Below, in pieces: positions 1-8,450 of a stretch of DNA of 64,000 nucleotides. The position numbers and the translations under genes were made by a program. A model generated the notes under the pieces. The model did no database searches. It was not told where the DNA came from and was given only the letters and a program-made list of their open reading frames with translations. The first letter of the stretch is position 1, and every line of letters begins with the position of its first letter. Source of the stretch: Pseudomonas sp. GM18 (GTDB lineage Bacteria > Pseudomonadota > Gammaproteobacteria > Pseudomonadales > Pseudomonadaceae); the NCBI RefSeq assembly GCF_000282195.1, contig NZ_AKJT01000094.1:1-64000 (forward strand), written 5' to 3'.

Positions 1-109
1 GGAAAAGCCAGTGGACATCGGCGGTTACTACCACGCCAATGCCGAACTGATCAGCAAGGCCATGCGCCCGAGCGCAACCTTCAACGCCGCGATTGCTGCG
101 TTGGTTTAA
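1..109 (+). CDS. idh: NADP-dependent isocitrate dehydrogenase, monomeric type (3' end only)
   Basis: Only the last 35 codons lie in the window, in the frame that starts at base 2 and stops with TAA at 107-109. The peptide contains DIGGYY followed by AMRPSATFNA, which matches the C-terminus of the large (about 740 residue) monomeric isocitrate dehydrogenases, not the 45-kDa dimeric Icd. The enzyme oxidises isocitrate to 2-oxoglutarate with NADP+ in the TCA cycle, at the branch point shared with AceA, which is encoded 7 kb downstream. The assignment rests on the C-terminal peptide and on the typical Pseudomonas gene order (idh next to a Nudix gene and mnmA). Confidence 0.85.
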   Translation, partial: EKPVDIGGYYHANAELISKAMRPSATFNAAIAALV

Positions 110-127
110 GGTTGTAAGGGAACATCA

Positions 128-160
128 CAAACCCCGGCCATGTGCCGGGGTTTGTGTTTC
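128..160 (+). terminator. Rho-independent terminator after idh
   Basis: An 11-bp perfect stem (128-138 with 144-154, GC-rich core CCCCGG/CCGGGG) is followed by TTTGTGTTTC. It lies 18 bases after the idh stop codon. Confidence 0.8.
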
Positions 161-190
161 TGACCACCTCCCCCCCTACGGACCCCATTG

Positions 191-637
191 ATGACCTGGC
201 TACCCCACATCACCGTCGCCACCATCGTCGAAGACAACGGCCGCTTCCTGATGGTCGAAGAATCCAAGCACGGACGAACGGTACTCAATCAACCCGCCGG
301 TCATCTGGATCCGGACGAAACCCTGATCGAAGCCGCCGTGCGCGAAACCCTCGAGGAAACCGGCTGGGACGTCGAGCCGACCGCTGTAATAGGCATTTAC
401 CTCTACACTGCGCCGAGCAATGGCGTGACCTATCAGCGGGTCTGCTTCAGCGCAAAACCCGTCCAGTACCACCCGGATTATCAATTGGACGACGGTATTG
501 TCGGCGCGAAATGGCTGACGCGTGACGAACTGCTGCAACAGCGCGCAAACTGGCGCAGTGAGCTGATCATCCGCTGCATCGATGATTATCTGGACGGTAA
601 ACACTTCAGCCTCGAGCTGATCCGCCCTTCTCTTTAG
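191..637 (+). CDS. Nudix hydrolase (NudJ-like phosphatase)
   Basis: A 148-residue single-domain Nudix protein. The Nudix box is complete at residues 37-59 (G-x5-E-x7-RE-x2-EE-x-GW), so it should bind Mg2+ and hydrolyse a nucleoside diphosphate linked to another group. Length and position just before mnmA match the NudJ-like enzymes of gammaproteobacteria. In E. coli NudJ acts on thiamine pyrimidine pyrophosphate and nucleoside triphosphates; the substrate here is inferred only. I chose the ATG at 191 over the in-frame TTG one codon upstream. The gene sits between the idh terminator and mnmA, 59 bp before the latter, and could be co-transcribed with it. Confidence 0.85.
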   Translation: MTWLPHITVATIVEDNGRFLMVEESKHGRTVLNQPAGHLDPDETLIEAAVRETLEETGWDVEPTAVIGIYLYTAPSNGVTYQRVCFSAKPVQYHPDYQLDDGIVGAKWLTRDELLQQRANWRSELIIRCIDDYLDGKHFSLELIRPSL

Positions 638-696
638 CCTTGCAGGCTTGAGCCTGCTAGAATCGCGTCCTTTTTCAAGACACTCATTAAATCCCT

Positions 697-1830
697 ATGC
701 GTGATCCAGCCCCTTCTGCCACACAAAAGAAGCGCGTCATTGTCGGTATGTCCGGCGGCGTGGACTCTTCCGTTTCCGCTCTCCTGCTGATCGAGCAGGG
801 TTATGAGGTGGAAGGCCTGTTCATGAAGAACTGGGAAGAAGACGATGGAACGGAATACTGCACCGCCATGGATGACCTGGCGGACGCTCAGGCCGTGTGC
901 GACAAGATTGGCATCAAGCTGCACACCGCCAACTTCGCCGCCGAGTACTGGGACAACGTGTTCGAGCACTTCCTGGCCGAATACAAGGCCGGCCGCACGC
1001 CGAACCCGGACATCCTGTGCAACCGCGAGATCAAGTTCAAGGCGTTCCTCGATTACGCCATGATGCTCGGCGCCGACCTGATCGCCACTGGCCACTACGT
1101 GCGCCGTCGTGACATCGATGGTCGCACCGAATTGCTCAAGGGCCTGGATCCGAACAAGGACCAGAGCTACTTCCTGCACGCCGTCGGCGGCGAACAGATC
1201 GCCAAGACGCTGTTCCCGGTCGGCGAGCTGGAAAAACCCGAAGTGCGCGCGATTGCCGAGAAACACGACCTGGCCACCGCGAAGAAAAAGGATTCCACCG
1301 GAATCTGCTTTATCGGCGAACGCCGCTTCAGCGACTTCCTCAAGCAATACCTGCCGGCCCAGCCCGGTGAGATCAAGACCACCGAAGGTGAAGTCATCGG
1401 CCGTCACCATGGCTTGATGTACCACACCATCGGCCAGCGCCAGGGACTGGGCATCGGCGGCCTGAAAGACGCCGGTGAAGAGCCGTGGTACGTGCTGATC
1501 AAGGACCTGGAACACAACGAGTTGATCGTTGGCCAGGGCAATGACCACCCGTGGCTGTTCTCCCGCGCCCTGCTCGCCTCGGACATCTATTGGGTCAACC
1601 CGATTGATCTGATCGAGCCGCGCAGGCTGACCGCCAAGGTGCGTTATCGCCAGAGCGACCAGCCTTGCACGCTGGAAAAGACCGCCACCGGCTACCGCGC
1701 CACTTTTGATGACCCGCAACGCGCGGTCACTCCGGGTCAATCCGTGGTGTTCTACGACGGTGAAATCTGCCTCGGCGGCGGCGTGATCGAAGTGGCCGAG
1801 CCCTGGACCAGCAAGGGTCAGCGTTCATGA
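697..1830 (+). CDS. mnmA: tRNA-specific 2-thiouridylase MnmA
   Basis: A 377-residue cytoplasmic enzyme that puts sulfur on U34 of tRNA-Lys, -Glu and -Gln (the s2 part of mnm5s2U), using ATP and persulfide delivered by the Tus relay. The N-terminal PP-loop ATP-binding motif SGGVDSS is at residues 19-25. The two catalytic cysteines are present: C108 in NPDILCNREIKF and C204 in STGICFIGER, the second preceded by the usual lysine-rich segment. Length matches the family (about 370). The last four bases (ATGA at 1827) overlap hflD, a gene pair also found in E. coli. Confidence 0.97.
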   Translation: MRDPAPSATQKKRVIVGMSGGVDSSVSALLLIEQGYEVEGLFMKNWEEDDGTEYCTAMDDLADAQAVCDKIGIKLHTANFAAEYWDNVFEHFLAEYKAGRTPNPDILCNREIKFKAFLDYAMMLGADLIATGHYVRRRDIDGRTELLKGLDPNKDQSYFLHAVGGEQIAKTLFPVGELEKPEVRAIAEKHDLATAKKKDSTGICFIGERRFSDFLKQYLPAQPGEIKTTEGEVIGRHHGLMYHTIGQRQGLGIGGLKDAGEEPWYVLIKDLEHNELIVGQGNDHPWLFSRALLASDIYWVNPIDLIEPRRLTAKVRYRQSDQPCTLEKTATGYRATFDDPQRAVTPGQSVVFYDGEICLGGGVIEVAEPWTSKGQRS

Positions 1831-2450
1831 GCCCGACTCAGGAGCAACTGACAGCCTTGGGCGGCGTGTTTCTCGCCGCCGTACTGGTCGACAAGATCGC
1901 CAAGACCGGCCAGACCAACGAAGCCGGCCTGACTTGCATGCTTGGCAGCCTGTTGATTCGCGACCCCAAGGACACCCTGGAAGTGTACGGCGGCGACGAC
2001 ATCAATTTGCGCGAAGGCTATCGCGCATTGATCGGCGCCCTGGAGCGCGACCCCAGCACCCTTCAGCGTGAACCGCTGCGCTACGCCCTGGCGATGCTGG
2101 GGCTGGAGCGCCAATTGGCCAAGCGCAATGACATGCTGGACGTGATCGGCAAGCGCCTGCCGCAGATTCAGTCCCAGGTCGAACACTTCGGCCCGGCTCA
2201 CGAAAACGTGATCGCCGCTTGCGGTGCGCTGTACCAGGACACCCTGAGCACCCTGCGCCAACGGATTCAGGTGCATGGCGACATGCGCAACCTGCAGCAG
2301 CCGAGCAATGCCTCGAAAATCCGCGCACTGTTGCTGGCCGGGATTCGTTCGGCACGCTTGTGGCGGCAGTTGGGCGGCCATCGCTGGCAGCTGGTGATCA
2401 GCCGGCGCAAATTGCTTAAAGAGCTTTACCCGCTGATGCGCAGCAGCTGA
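1827..2450 (+). CDS. hflD: High frequency lysogenization protein HflD homolog
   Basis: A 207-residue helical protein of the HflD family, close to the usual length (about 205-213). In E. coli HflD is a peripheral inner-membrane protein that binds phage lambda CII and lowers lysogeny; its role in Pseudomonas is not established. The N-terminal segment (LGGVFLAAVLVDKIAKTG) and the LRQRIQVHGD motif are typical. It is translationally coupled to mnmA by a 4-base ATGA overlap and ends before a terminator. Confidence 0.93.
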   Translation: MSPTQEQLTALGGVFLAAVLVDKIAKTGQTNEAGLTCMLGSLLIRDPKDTLEVYGGDDINLREGYRALIGALERDPSTLQREPLRYALAMLGLERQLAKRNDMLDVIGKRLPQIQSQVEHFGPAHENVIAACGALYQDTLSTLRQRIQVHGDMRNLQQPSNASKIRALLLAGIRSARLWRQLGGHRWQLVISRRKLLKELYPLMRSS

Positions 2451-2492
2451 ACCGCGCCCGCAATACCGTTTTGTAGTCAGTAACGCGTAATA

Positions 2493-2527
2493 CGCCGGTC
2501 AGTTGGCAACGGACCGGCGGATTTTTT
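2493..2527 (+). terminator. Rho-independent terminator after mnmA-hflD
   Basis: The stem CGCCGGTC (2493-2500) pairs with GACCGGCG (2512-2519), followed by GATTTTTTC. It separates the hflD transcript from purB. Confidence 0.75.
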
Positions 2528-2577
2528 CATGTATGATACGCGCCCCATTTCGTTGCCCGACTGTCCGAGAACACCCC

Positions 2578-3948
2578 ATGCAGCTCTCTTCGCTCACTGC
2601 GGTTTCCCCTGTTGACGGCCGCTACGCCGGCAAAACCCAGGCCCTGCGCCCAATTTTCAGCGAATACGGCCTGATCCGTGCTCGCGTTCTGGTTGAAGTG
2701 CGCTGGCTCCAGCGCCTGGCCGCTCACCCTGCCATCAGCGAAGTGCCGGCGTTCTCCGCCGAAGCCAACGCGGTGTTGAACACCCTGGCAGAAAACTTCT
2801 CTCTGGAGCACGCCGAGCGTGTCAAAGAGATCGAGCGCACCACCAACCACGACGTCAAAGCCATCGAATACCTGCTCAAAGAGCAGGCGGCCAAGCTGCC
2901 GGAACTGGCCAAGGTCAGCGAGTTCATCCACTTTGCCTGCACCAGCGAGGACATCAACAACCTGTCCCACGCCCTGATGCTGCGCGAAGGCCGTGATGAT
3001 GTGATGCTGCCGCTGATGCGCCAGACCGCCAACGCCATCCGCGAACTGGCCATCCGTTTCGCAGACGTGCCGATGCTGTCGCGCACCCACGGTCAACCGG
3101 CATCGCCGACCACCCTGGGCAAAGAGCTGGCAAACGTGGTTTACCGCCTGGAGCGCCAAATCGCTCAAGTCGCCGCTGTTCCGCTGCTGGGCAAGATCAA
3201 CGGCGCTGTCGGCAACTACAACGCTCACCTGTCGGCCTACCCTGAGATCGACTGGGAAGCCAACGCCCGCGCCTTTATCGAAGATGAGCTGGGCCTGGGC
3301 TTCAACCCGTACACCACGCAGATCGAACCGCACGATTACATCGCCGAGCTGTTCGACGCGATCGCGCGCTTCAACACCATCCTGATCGACTTCGACCGCG
3401 ATATCTGGGGCTACATCTCCCTGGGTTACTTCAAACAGCGCACCATCGCTGGCGAAATCGGTTCGTCGACCATGCCGCACAAGGTTAACCCGATCGACTT
3501 CGAAAACTCCGAAGGCAACCTGGGCATCGCCAACGCACTGTTCCAGCACCTGGCGAGCAAGCTGCCAATCTCTCGCTGGCAGCGCGACCTGACCGACTCC
3601 ACCGTCCTGCGCAACCTCGGTGTCGGCTTCGCCCACAGCGTGATCGCGTACGAAGCCAGCCTCAAAGGCATCAGCAAACTGGAGCTCAACGAGCAAAAGA
3701 TTGCCGCTGACCTGGACGCTTGCTGGGAAGTATTGGCCGAGCCGATCCAGACCGTGATGCGTCGCTACAACATCGAAAATCCGTACGAGAAGCTCAAAGA
3801 GCTGACGCGCGGCAAGGGCATCAGCCCTGAAGCGCTGCAAACCTTCATTGACGGCCTGGACATGCCAGCCGCCGCCAAGGCTGAGCTGAAACTGCTCACC
3901 CCGGCCAACTACATCGGCAACGCTGTAGCACAAGCCAAACGCATCTGA
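2578..3948 (+). CDS. purB: Adenylosuccinate lyase
   Basis: A 456-residue enzyme, the same length as E. coli PurB. It catalyses two fumarate-releasing steps of purine synthesis: SAICAR to AICAR, and adenylosuccinate to AMP. The fumarase/aspartase superfamily signature SSTMPHKVNPID is at residues 296-307 and carries the catalytic serine loop. TSEDINN and THGQPASPTT hold substrate-binding residues typical of the long PurB subfamily. The frame is open upstream to 2503, but the ATG at 2578 gives the conserved MQLSSLTAVSPVDGRY start. The gene stands alone between two terminators. Confidence 0.98.
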   Translation: MQLSSLTAVSPVDGRYAGKTQALRPIFSEYGLIRARVLVEVRWLQRLAAHPAISEVPAFSAEANAVLNTLAENFSLEHAERVKEIERTTNHDVKAIEYLLKEQAAKLPELAKVSEFIHFACTSEDINNLSHALMLREGRDDVMLPLMRQTANAIRELAIRFADVPMLSRTHGQPASPTTLGKELANVVYRLERQIAQVAAVPLLGKINGAVGNYNAHLSAYPEIDWEANARAFIEDELGLGFNPYTTQIEPHDYIAELFDAIARFNTILIDFDRDIWGYISLGYFKQRTIAGEIGSSTMPHKVNPIDFENSEGNLGIANALFQHLASKLPISRWQRDLTDSTVLRNLGVGFAHSVIAYEASLKGISKLELNEQKIAADLDACWEVLAEPIQTVMRRYNIENPYEKLKELTRGKGISPEALQTFIDGLDMPAAAKAELKLLTPANYIGNAVAQAKRI

Positions 3949-3970
3949 TCGACCGTTCTACCCGTTTGAG

Positions 3971-3996
3971 ACGCCCGGCAGCGCCGGGCGTTTTTA
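3971..3996 (+). terminator. Rho-independent terminator after purB
   Basis: A 9-bp perfect stem (ACGCCCGGC with GCCGGGCGT), a 3-base loop and a TTTTTATT tail, 22 bases after the purB stop. Confidence 0.9.
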
Positions 3997-4034
3997 TTCC
4001 CGTCTGAAAAGTGCTTTTTTTCAATAGGTTACAC

Positions 4035-5204
4035 ATGAATCCTGACACTCCTCTTCAACTTCTGGGCGGCATCACGGCACGGGAATTCCTGCGCGACTAC
4101 TGGCAGAAAAAGCCGCTGCTGATCCGTCAGGCGATTCCTGACTTCGAAAGCCCGATCGACGCCGACGAACTGGCCGGACTGGCGCTGGAAGAAGAAGTCG
4201 AATCGCGCCTGGTGATCGAGCACGGCGAGCGCCCTTGGGAATTGCGCCGCGGCCCCTTCGCCGAAGACGAATTCAGCAAACTGCCGGAACGCGAATGGAC
4301 CTTGCTGGTGCAAGCCGTCGACCAATTCGTGCCGGAAGTTGCCGAGCTGCTGGAAAACTTCCGTTTTCTGCCGAGCTGGCGCGTCGACGACGTGATGATC
4401 AGCTTCGCCGCCCCCGGTGGCAGCGTCGGTCCGCACTTCGATAACTACGACGTGTTCCTGCTGCAAGGCCACGGCAAGCGCAACTGGAAAATCGGCCAGA
4501 TGTGCAACTCCGAGAGCCCGCTGCTGCAACACGCCGACCTGCGGATCCTCGCCGACTTCGAAGCCACCGATGAGTGGGTGCTGGAACCGGGCGACATGCT
4601 CTACCTGCCGCCGCGCCTGGCTCACTGTGGTGTGGCCGTCGATGATTGCATGACCTACTCGGTCGGTTTCCGCGCCCCGAGTGCCGCTGAAGTGTTGACC
4701 CACTTCACCGACTTCCTCAGCCAGTTCCTGACGGACGAAGAGCGTTACACCGACGCCGACGCCCTGCCGGCGGTCGATCCTCATCAGATCCAGCACGATG
4801 CCCTCGATCGCCTCAAAAGCCTGCTGGCCGAGCACATGAGCGACGAGCGCCTGCTGCTGACCTGGTTCGGCCAGTTCATGACCGAGCCGCGCTACCCGGA
4901 ACTGGTGGTCGGTCCGGAAGAGGTCGAAGAAGAGGACTTCCTCAGCGCCCTTGAAGAAGGCGCCGTGCTGATCCGCAACCCGAGCGCGCGCCTGGCCTGG
5001 TCGGAAGTCGACGACGACCTGCTGCTGTTCGCCAGCGGCCAGAGCCGTTACCTGCCGGGCAAGCTGCGCGAACTGCTGAAAATGATCTGCGCCGCCGATG
5101 CCCTGCATGTCGACAACCTCGGCCCATGGCTGAGCGACGAAGACGGCCGTGGCCTGCTGTGTGAACTGGTCAAGCAGGGCAGCCTGGGGTTTGCCGATGA
5201 ATAA
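4035..5204 (+). CDS. roxA: JmjC-type ribosomal protein L16 arginine hydroxylase (YcfD/RoxA)
   Basis: A 389-residue Fe(II)/2-oxoglutarate oxygenase. E. coli YcfD (about 373 residues) hydroxylates an arginine of ribosomal protein L16. The JmjC-like cupin barrel shows the metal triad HxD in VGPHFDNYDVFLLQ (about residues 132-146) and a distal His in LPPRLAHCGVAV. A C-terminal dimerisation and winged-helix-like region follows, as in YcfD. I chose the ATG at 4035 (MNPDTPLQLLGG) over a TTG 24 bases upstream. It overlaps the next gene by 8 bases, so the two are likely co-translated. Confidence 0.9.
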   Translation: MNPDTPLQLLGGITAREFLRDYWQKKPLLIRQAIPDFESPIDADELAGLALEEEVESRLVIEHGERPWELRRGPFAEDEFSKLPEREWTLLVQAVDQFVPEVAELLENFRFLPSWRVDDVMISFAAPGGSVGPHFDNYDVFLLQGHGKRNWKIGQMCNSESPLLQHADLRILADFEATDEWVLEPGDMLYLPPRLAHCGVAVDDCMTYSVGFRAPSAAEVLTHFTDFLSQFLTDEERYTDADALPAVDPHQIQHDALDRLKSLLAEHMSDERLLLTWFGQFMTEPRYPELVVGPEEVEEEDFLSALEEGAVLIRNPSARLAWSEVDDDLLLFASGQSRYLPGKLRELLKMICAADALHVDNLGPWLSDEDGRGLLCELVKQGSLGFADE

Positions 5205-5622
5205 GATTCACGTACGTGTCGCAGACTGGCAAAAGGACAACGCCGAGATCCGGCGCATTCGTGAAGCGGTATTCGTCGCCGAGCAATCCGTTCCACCTGA
5301 ACTGGAATGGGATGCCGATGACGCCACGGCAGTGCATTTCCTGGCCTCCGAAGGCGACTTTCCGATCGGCACCGCCCGCCTGCTGCCCGATGGTCACATC
5401 GGCCGGGTGTCGGTACTGAAAGACTGGCGCGGCCTGAAGGTTGGCGATGCGCTGATGCAAGCGGTGATCGGTGAAGCCGAGAAGCGCGGGCTGAAGCAGC
5501 AGATGCTGAGCGCGCAAGTGCAGGCCACGGCGTTCTATGAGCGCCTGGGCTTCAGCATGGTCAGTGAGGAATTCCTGGAAGCCGGGATTCCGCATGTAGA
5601 CATGGTGCGTCACTCGGCTTGA
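5197..5622 (+). CDS. GNAT family N-acetyltransferase (ElaA/YjcF-like)
   Basis: A 141-residue single GNAT domain. The acetyl-CoA loop is seen as GRVSVLKDWRGLKVGDALMQAVI, followed by the AQVQATAFYERLGF strand-helix typical of the fold. Substrate unknown; the early segment FVAEQSVPPELEWD resembles the ElaA/YjcF type. The start ATG at 5197 lies inside the roxA stop region (8-base overlap). The longer frame reaching back to 5149 is just read-through of roxA sequence in another frame. Confidence 0.85.
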   Translation: MNKIHVRVADWQKDNAEIRRIREAVFVAEQSVPPELEWDADDATAVHFLASEGDFPIGTARLLPDGHIGRVSVLKDWRGLKVGDALMQAVIGEAEKRGLKQQMLSAQVQATAFYERLGFSMVSEEFLEAGIPHVDMVRHSA

Positions 5623-5651
5623 TACCCTGACAAAAGCCTTCAGGAACACCA

Positions 5652-5689
5652 CAAAACGCCCCGCCATTCTCGGATGCCGGGGCGTTTTG
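5652..5689. terminator. Terminator-like hairpin after the GNAT gene
   Basis: A 12-bp perfect inverted repeat (5652-5663 with 5678-5689, CAAAACGCCCCG and its complement). The arm end supplies a T run on one strand and A residues on the other, so it could work in both directions. Confidence 0.65.
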
Positions 5690-5769
5690 CTGTCTGTGAT
5701 TCAACTCGCACCACGCCAGGCCGACAAACTGGCAATATCATCAAGACTTTGAAAGCGGAGATAACGGAC

Positions 5770-6531
5770 ATGTCCCTACGCACCCTGCTCACCACGCTGC
5801 TACTGACCTGCAGTTTTTCGGTCATGGCCGCCACCGAGATCGTGCCCCTGAATTACCGCACCAGCGCCGACTTGCTGCCAGTGGCGCAGGACTTCATCGG
5901 CAAGGACGGCAAGGTCAGCGCCTATGGCAACCAACTGATCGTCAATGCTGACCCCGGCAAGATCGACGAACTCAAGGCTTTCCTCGCGCAACTGGACACC
6001 GCCCGCAAACGCCTGCTGATCACCGTCGACACCAACGAAAACAACTTTCAGGGCGATCAGGGCTACTCGGTCAACGGTGCCGCACCGAATCAGACCCGCA
6101 TCATCAGTCGCAGCACCGACAGCCGTGACGGCGGCATCCAGCAGGTTCAGGCCAGCGAAGGCGCGCCGGCACTGATCCAGGTCGGCCAGAGCGTGCCGCT
6201 CACCAGCACCCAGACCGACGGCTATGGCGACCTGCGCAGCCAGACCGAATACCGCAACGTCACCCAGGGTTTCTACGTCACCGCCAGCGTCACCGGCGAC
6301 ATCGTTCATCTGGCCATCAGTACCAACCGTGACCGAATGAGCCAGGAACGTCCCGATGTAGTGAACGTGCAAAGTACCGACACAACTGTCAGCGGTCGAC
6401 TGGGCGAGTGGATCACCCTGGCCGGCGTGAATCGTCAGACTCAGGCCGACAAACAGGGCCTGACCCGCAGCTACTCGACTCAGGGCCGGGATGACATGAC
6501 TTTGCGGGTGAAAGTCGACACCTTGGACTAA
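5770..6531 (+). CDS. Secreted protein with secretin N-terminal-like domain
   Basis: A 253-residue protein with a clear Sec signal peptide (hydrophobic residues 4-20, cleavage likely after VMA at 19-21). The segment VPLNYRTSADLLPVAQDFIGKDGKVSAYGNQLIVNADPGKIDELKAFLAQLD has the beta-alpha-beta pattern of the short domain found in secretins (GspD/PilQ N-domains), but no pore domain follows. The C-terminal half is a beta-rich region ending in DDMTLRVKVDTLD. It therefore looks like a stand-alone periplasmic or lipid-associated relative of secretin N-domains. RBS GGAG lies 10 bases before the ATG at 5770. It sits between the GNAT terminator and aceA, as in other pseudomonads; the role is unknown. 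Confidence 0.7.
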   Translation: MSLRTLLTTLLLTCSFSVMAATEIVPLNYRTSADLLPVAQDFIGKDGKVSAYGNQLIVNADPGKIDELKAFLAQLDTARKRLLITVDTNENNFQGDQGYSVNGAAPNQTRIISRSTDSRDGGIQQVQASEGAPALIQVGQSVPLTSTQTDGYGDLRSQTEYRNVTQGFYVTASVTGDIVHLAISTNRDRMSQERPDVVNVQSTDTTVSGRLGEWITLAGVNRQTQADKQGLTRSYSTQGRDDMTLRVKVDTLD

Positions 6532-7027
6532 AGCACCAAAAACTGACTGATTAGTCGTATTAGACCAAAGATGTAGTGCTTGAAAAAAAGCACTACAAAA
6601 CGTTTGACGAGCCAAAAAAGCAAAGGCATGATGGCCTCGCTCCCGCTAATCAGAGGCCCTGGCAAGGGCTTTCGAGTCGCTGTTCGCACCCTACCCCGCG
6701 AGCCGATTCGTGTCTGTACCGCCCACAAGGTGTGTTTGACGAGGTTGCCGACTGGAACGAAGTTGTCCCGAGGGACGGAAGCGTAATTAGGTAACCCGGC
6801 TCCACACTGAAGTTCGCACCAAGGCCCACGACGCCCGAATGCGCCCGCCAGTTCGCCCTTACCTGCTCACTTCCCCTCGAGCCCATCGTTCATCCCGTCG
6901 CCATCCCCGCCGAACCCGACTTGACCGCCTAAGCTTCTGGTCAGCGAGCAGCCTCTTACGCCTGATTTGCGTAGTGGGCAGGAGCAGGAATTTTCCACCC
7001 CAGACCTATGCGACGAGGTTTATCTCC
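6532..7027 (+). other. Long aceA leader, possibly structured RNA
   Basis: These 496 bases contain no credible gene: the frames are short and lack an RBS. They start with an RccR-like palindrome, then a mixed-composition stretch with small hairpins (for example GTCC-CGAG-GGAC near 6765) and a repeated decamer GTTTGACGAG at 6602-6611 and 6734-6743. The block around 6745-6840 looks conserved to my eye, but I cannot name an RNA family for it. If the promoter is near the palindrome, the aceA mRNA would have a leader of about 400 bases; a separate small RNA is also possible. Confidence 0.4.
6572..6597. promoter_or_regulatory. RccR-type operator upstream of aceA
   Basis: TGTAGT, 14 bases, ACTACA. 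The inner bases also pair (GCTT/AAGC), giving an almost perfect palindrome of about 26-28 bp. From memory of published work on Pseudomonas RccR, a KDPG-responsive RpiR-family regulator, its aceA site is a long-spacer pseudo-palindrome of 28 bp with these half-sites. It lies 430 bp before the aceA ATG. Confidence 0.6.
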
Positions 7028-8353
7028 ATGGCACTGACACGCGAACAGCAAATTGCAGCCCTCGAAAAAGATTGGGCTGAAAACCCACGCTGGAAAGGCG
7101 TGACACGCGCTTACTCCGCTGCTGACGTCGTCCGCCTGCGTGGCTCGGTTCAACCTGAGCACACCTTTGCAAAAATGGGCGCCGAGAAGCTCTGGAATCT
7201 GGTTACCCAGGGTGCCAAGCCATCCTTCCGCCCTGAGAAAGATTTCGTCAACTGCATGGGCGCCCTGACCGGTGGCCAGGCTGTGCAACAAGTCAAGGCC
7301 GGCATCCAGGCGATCTACCTGTCGGGCTGGCAAGTGGCCGCGGACAACAACTCCGCCGAATCGATGTACCCGGACCAGTCGCTGTACCCGGTGGATTCGG
7401 TTCCAACCGTGGTCAAGCGCATCAACAACTCGTTCCGTCGTGCTGACCAGATCCAGTGGAAAGCCGGCAAGAACCCGGGCGACGAAGGCTACATCGACTA
7501 CTTCGCACCGATCGTGGCTGACGCTGAAGCCGGTTTCGGTGGCGTACTGAACGCCTACGAGCTGATGAAGAGCATGATCGAAGCAGGCGCCGCCGGCGTT
7601 CACTTCGAAGACCAACTGGCTTCCGTGAAAAAATGCGGCCACATGGGCGGCAAGGTACTGGTTCCTACCCAGGAAGCTGTACAGAAGCTGACCGCTGCCC
7701 GTCTGGCGGCTGACGTTGCCGGTACACCGACCATCATCCTGGCCCGTACCGACGCTAACGCAGCTGATTTGCTGACGTCCGATTGCGACCCGTACGACAA
7801 ACCGTTCGTGACTGGCGAACGTACCCAGGAAGGCTTCTACAAAGTGCGCGCCGGTCTCGACCAGGCCATCGCTCGTGGCCTGGCCTACGCACCGTACGCC
7901 GACCTGATCTGGTGCGAAACCGCCAAGCCGGACCTGGACGAAGCTCGTCGTTTCGCCGAAGCGATCAAAAAGGAATACCCGGACCAACTGCTGTCGTACA
8001 ACTGCTCGCCTTCCTTCAACTGGAAGAAAAACCTGGACGACGCGACCATCGCCAAGTTCCAGCGCGAACTGTCCGCCATGGGTTACAAGCACCAGTTCAT
8101 CACCCTGGCCGGCATTCACAACATGTGGCACAGCATGTTCAACCTGGCGCACGACTACGCCCGCAACGACATGACTGCCTACGTGAAGCTGCAAGAGCAA
8201 GAGTTCGCTGACGCTGCCAAGGGTTACACCTTCGTGGCTCACCAGCAGGAAGTGGGCACCGGCTACTTCGACGACATGACCACCGTGATCCAGGGTGGTA
8301 CGTCTTCGGTAACCGCGCTGACCGGTTCGACCGAAGAAGAACAGTTCCACTGA
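7028..8353 (+). CDS. aceA: Isocitrate lyase
   Basis: A 441-residue enzyme that cleaves isocitrate to succinate and glyoxylate, the first step of the glyoxylate shunt. The catalytic loop motif KKCGH is at residues 201-205 (C203 is the acid/base cysteine). Other family signatures are SGWQVAADNN near the N-terminus and LAGIHNMWHSMFNLAHDYA near the C-terminus. The length fits the E. coli type (434), not the longer 531-residue type found in P. aeruginosa. The ATG at 7028 was chosen because the conserved N-terminus MALTREQQIAALEKDW begins there; the frame is open back to 6839. A strong terminator follows. Confidence 0.97.
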   Translation: MALTREQQIAALEKDWAENPRWKGVTRAYSAADVVRLRGSVQPEHTFAKMGAEKLWNLVTQGAKPSFRPEKDFVNCMGALTGGQAVQQVKAGIQAIYLSGWQVAADNNSAESMYPDQSLYPVDSVPTVVKRINNSFRRADQIQWKAGKNPGDEGYIDYFAPIVADAEAGFGGVLNAYELMKSMIEAGAAGVHFEDQLASVKKCGHMGGKVLVPTQEAVQKLTAARLAADVAGTPTIILARTDANAADLLTSDCDPYDKPFVTGERTQEGFYKVRAGLDQAIARGLAYAPYADLIWCETAKPDLDEARRFAEAIKKEYPDQLLSYNCSPSFNWKKNLDDATIAKFQRELSAMGYKHQFITLAGIHNMWHSMFNLAHDYARNDMTAYVKLQEQEFADAAKGYTFVAHQQEVGTGYFDDMTTVIQGGTSSVTALTGSTEEEQFH

Positions 8354-8420
8354 TCTGCTTCGCTTAAACAAACGGCCCTTGCGGACCGAATAAAAAGCTA
8401 ACCGCAAAGCCGCTCATCTG

Positions 8421-8450
8421 ACGCCCCGACTGGTTCGGGGCGTTTTTTTT
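8421..8450 (+). terminator. Rho-independent terminator after aceA
   Basis: Stem ACGCCCCGA/TCGGGGCGT with a 5-base loop and eight T residues, 68 bases after the aceA stop. Confidence 0.92.
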
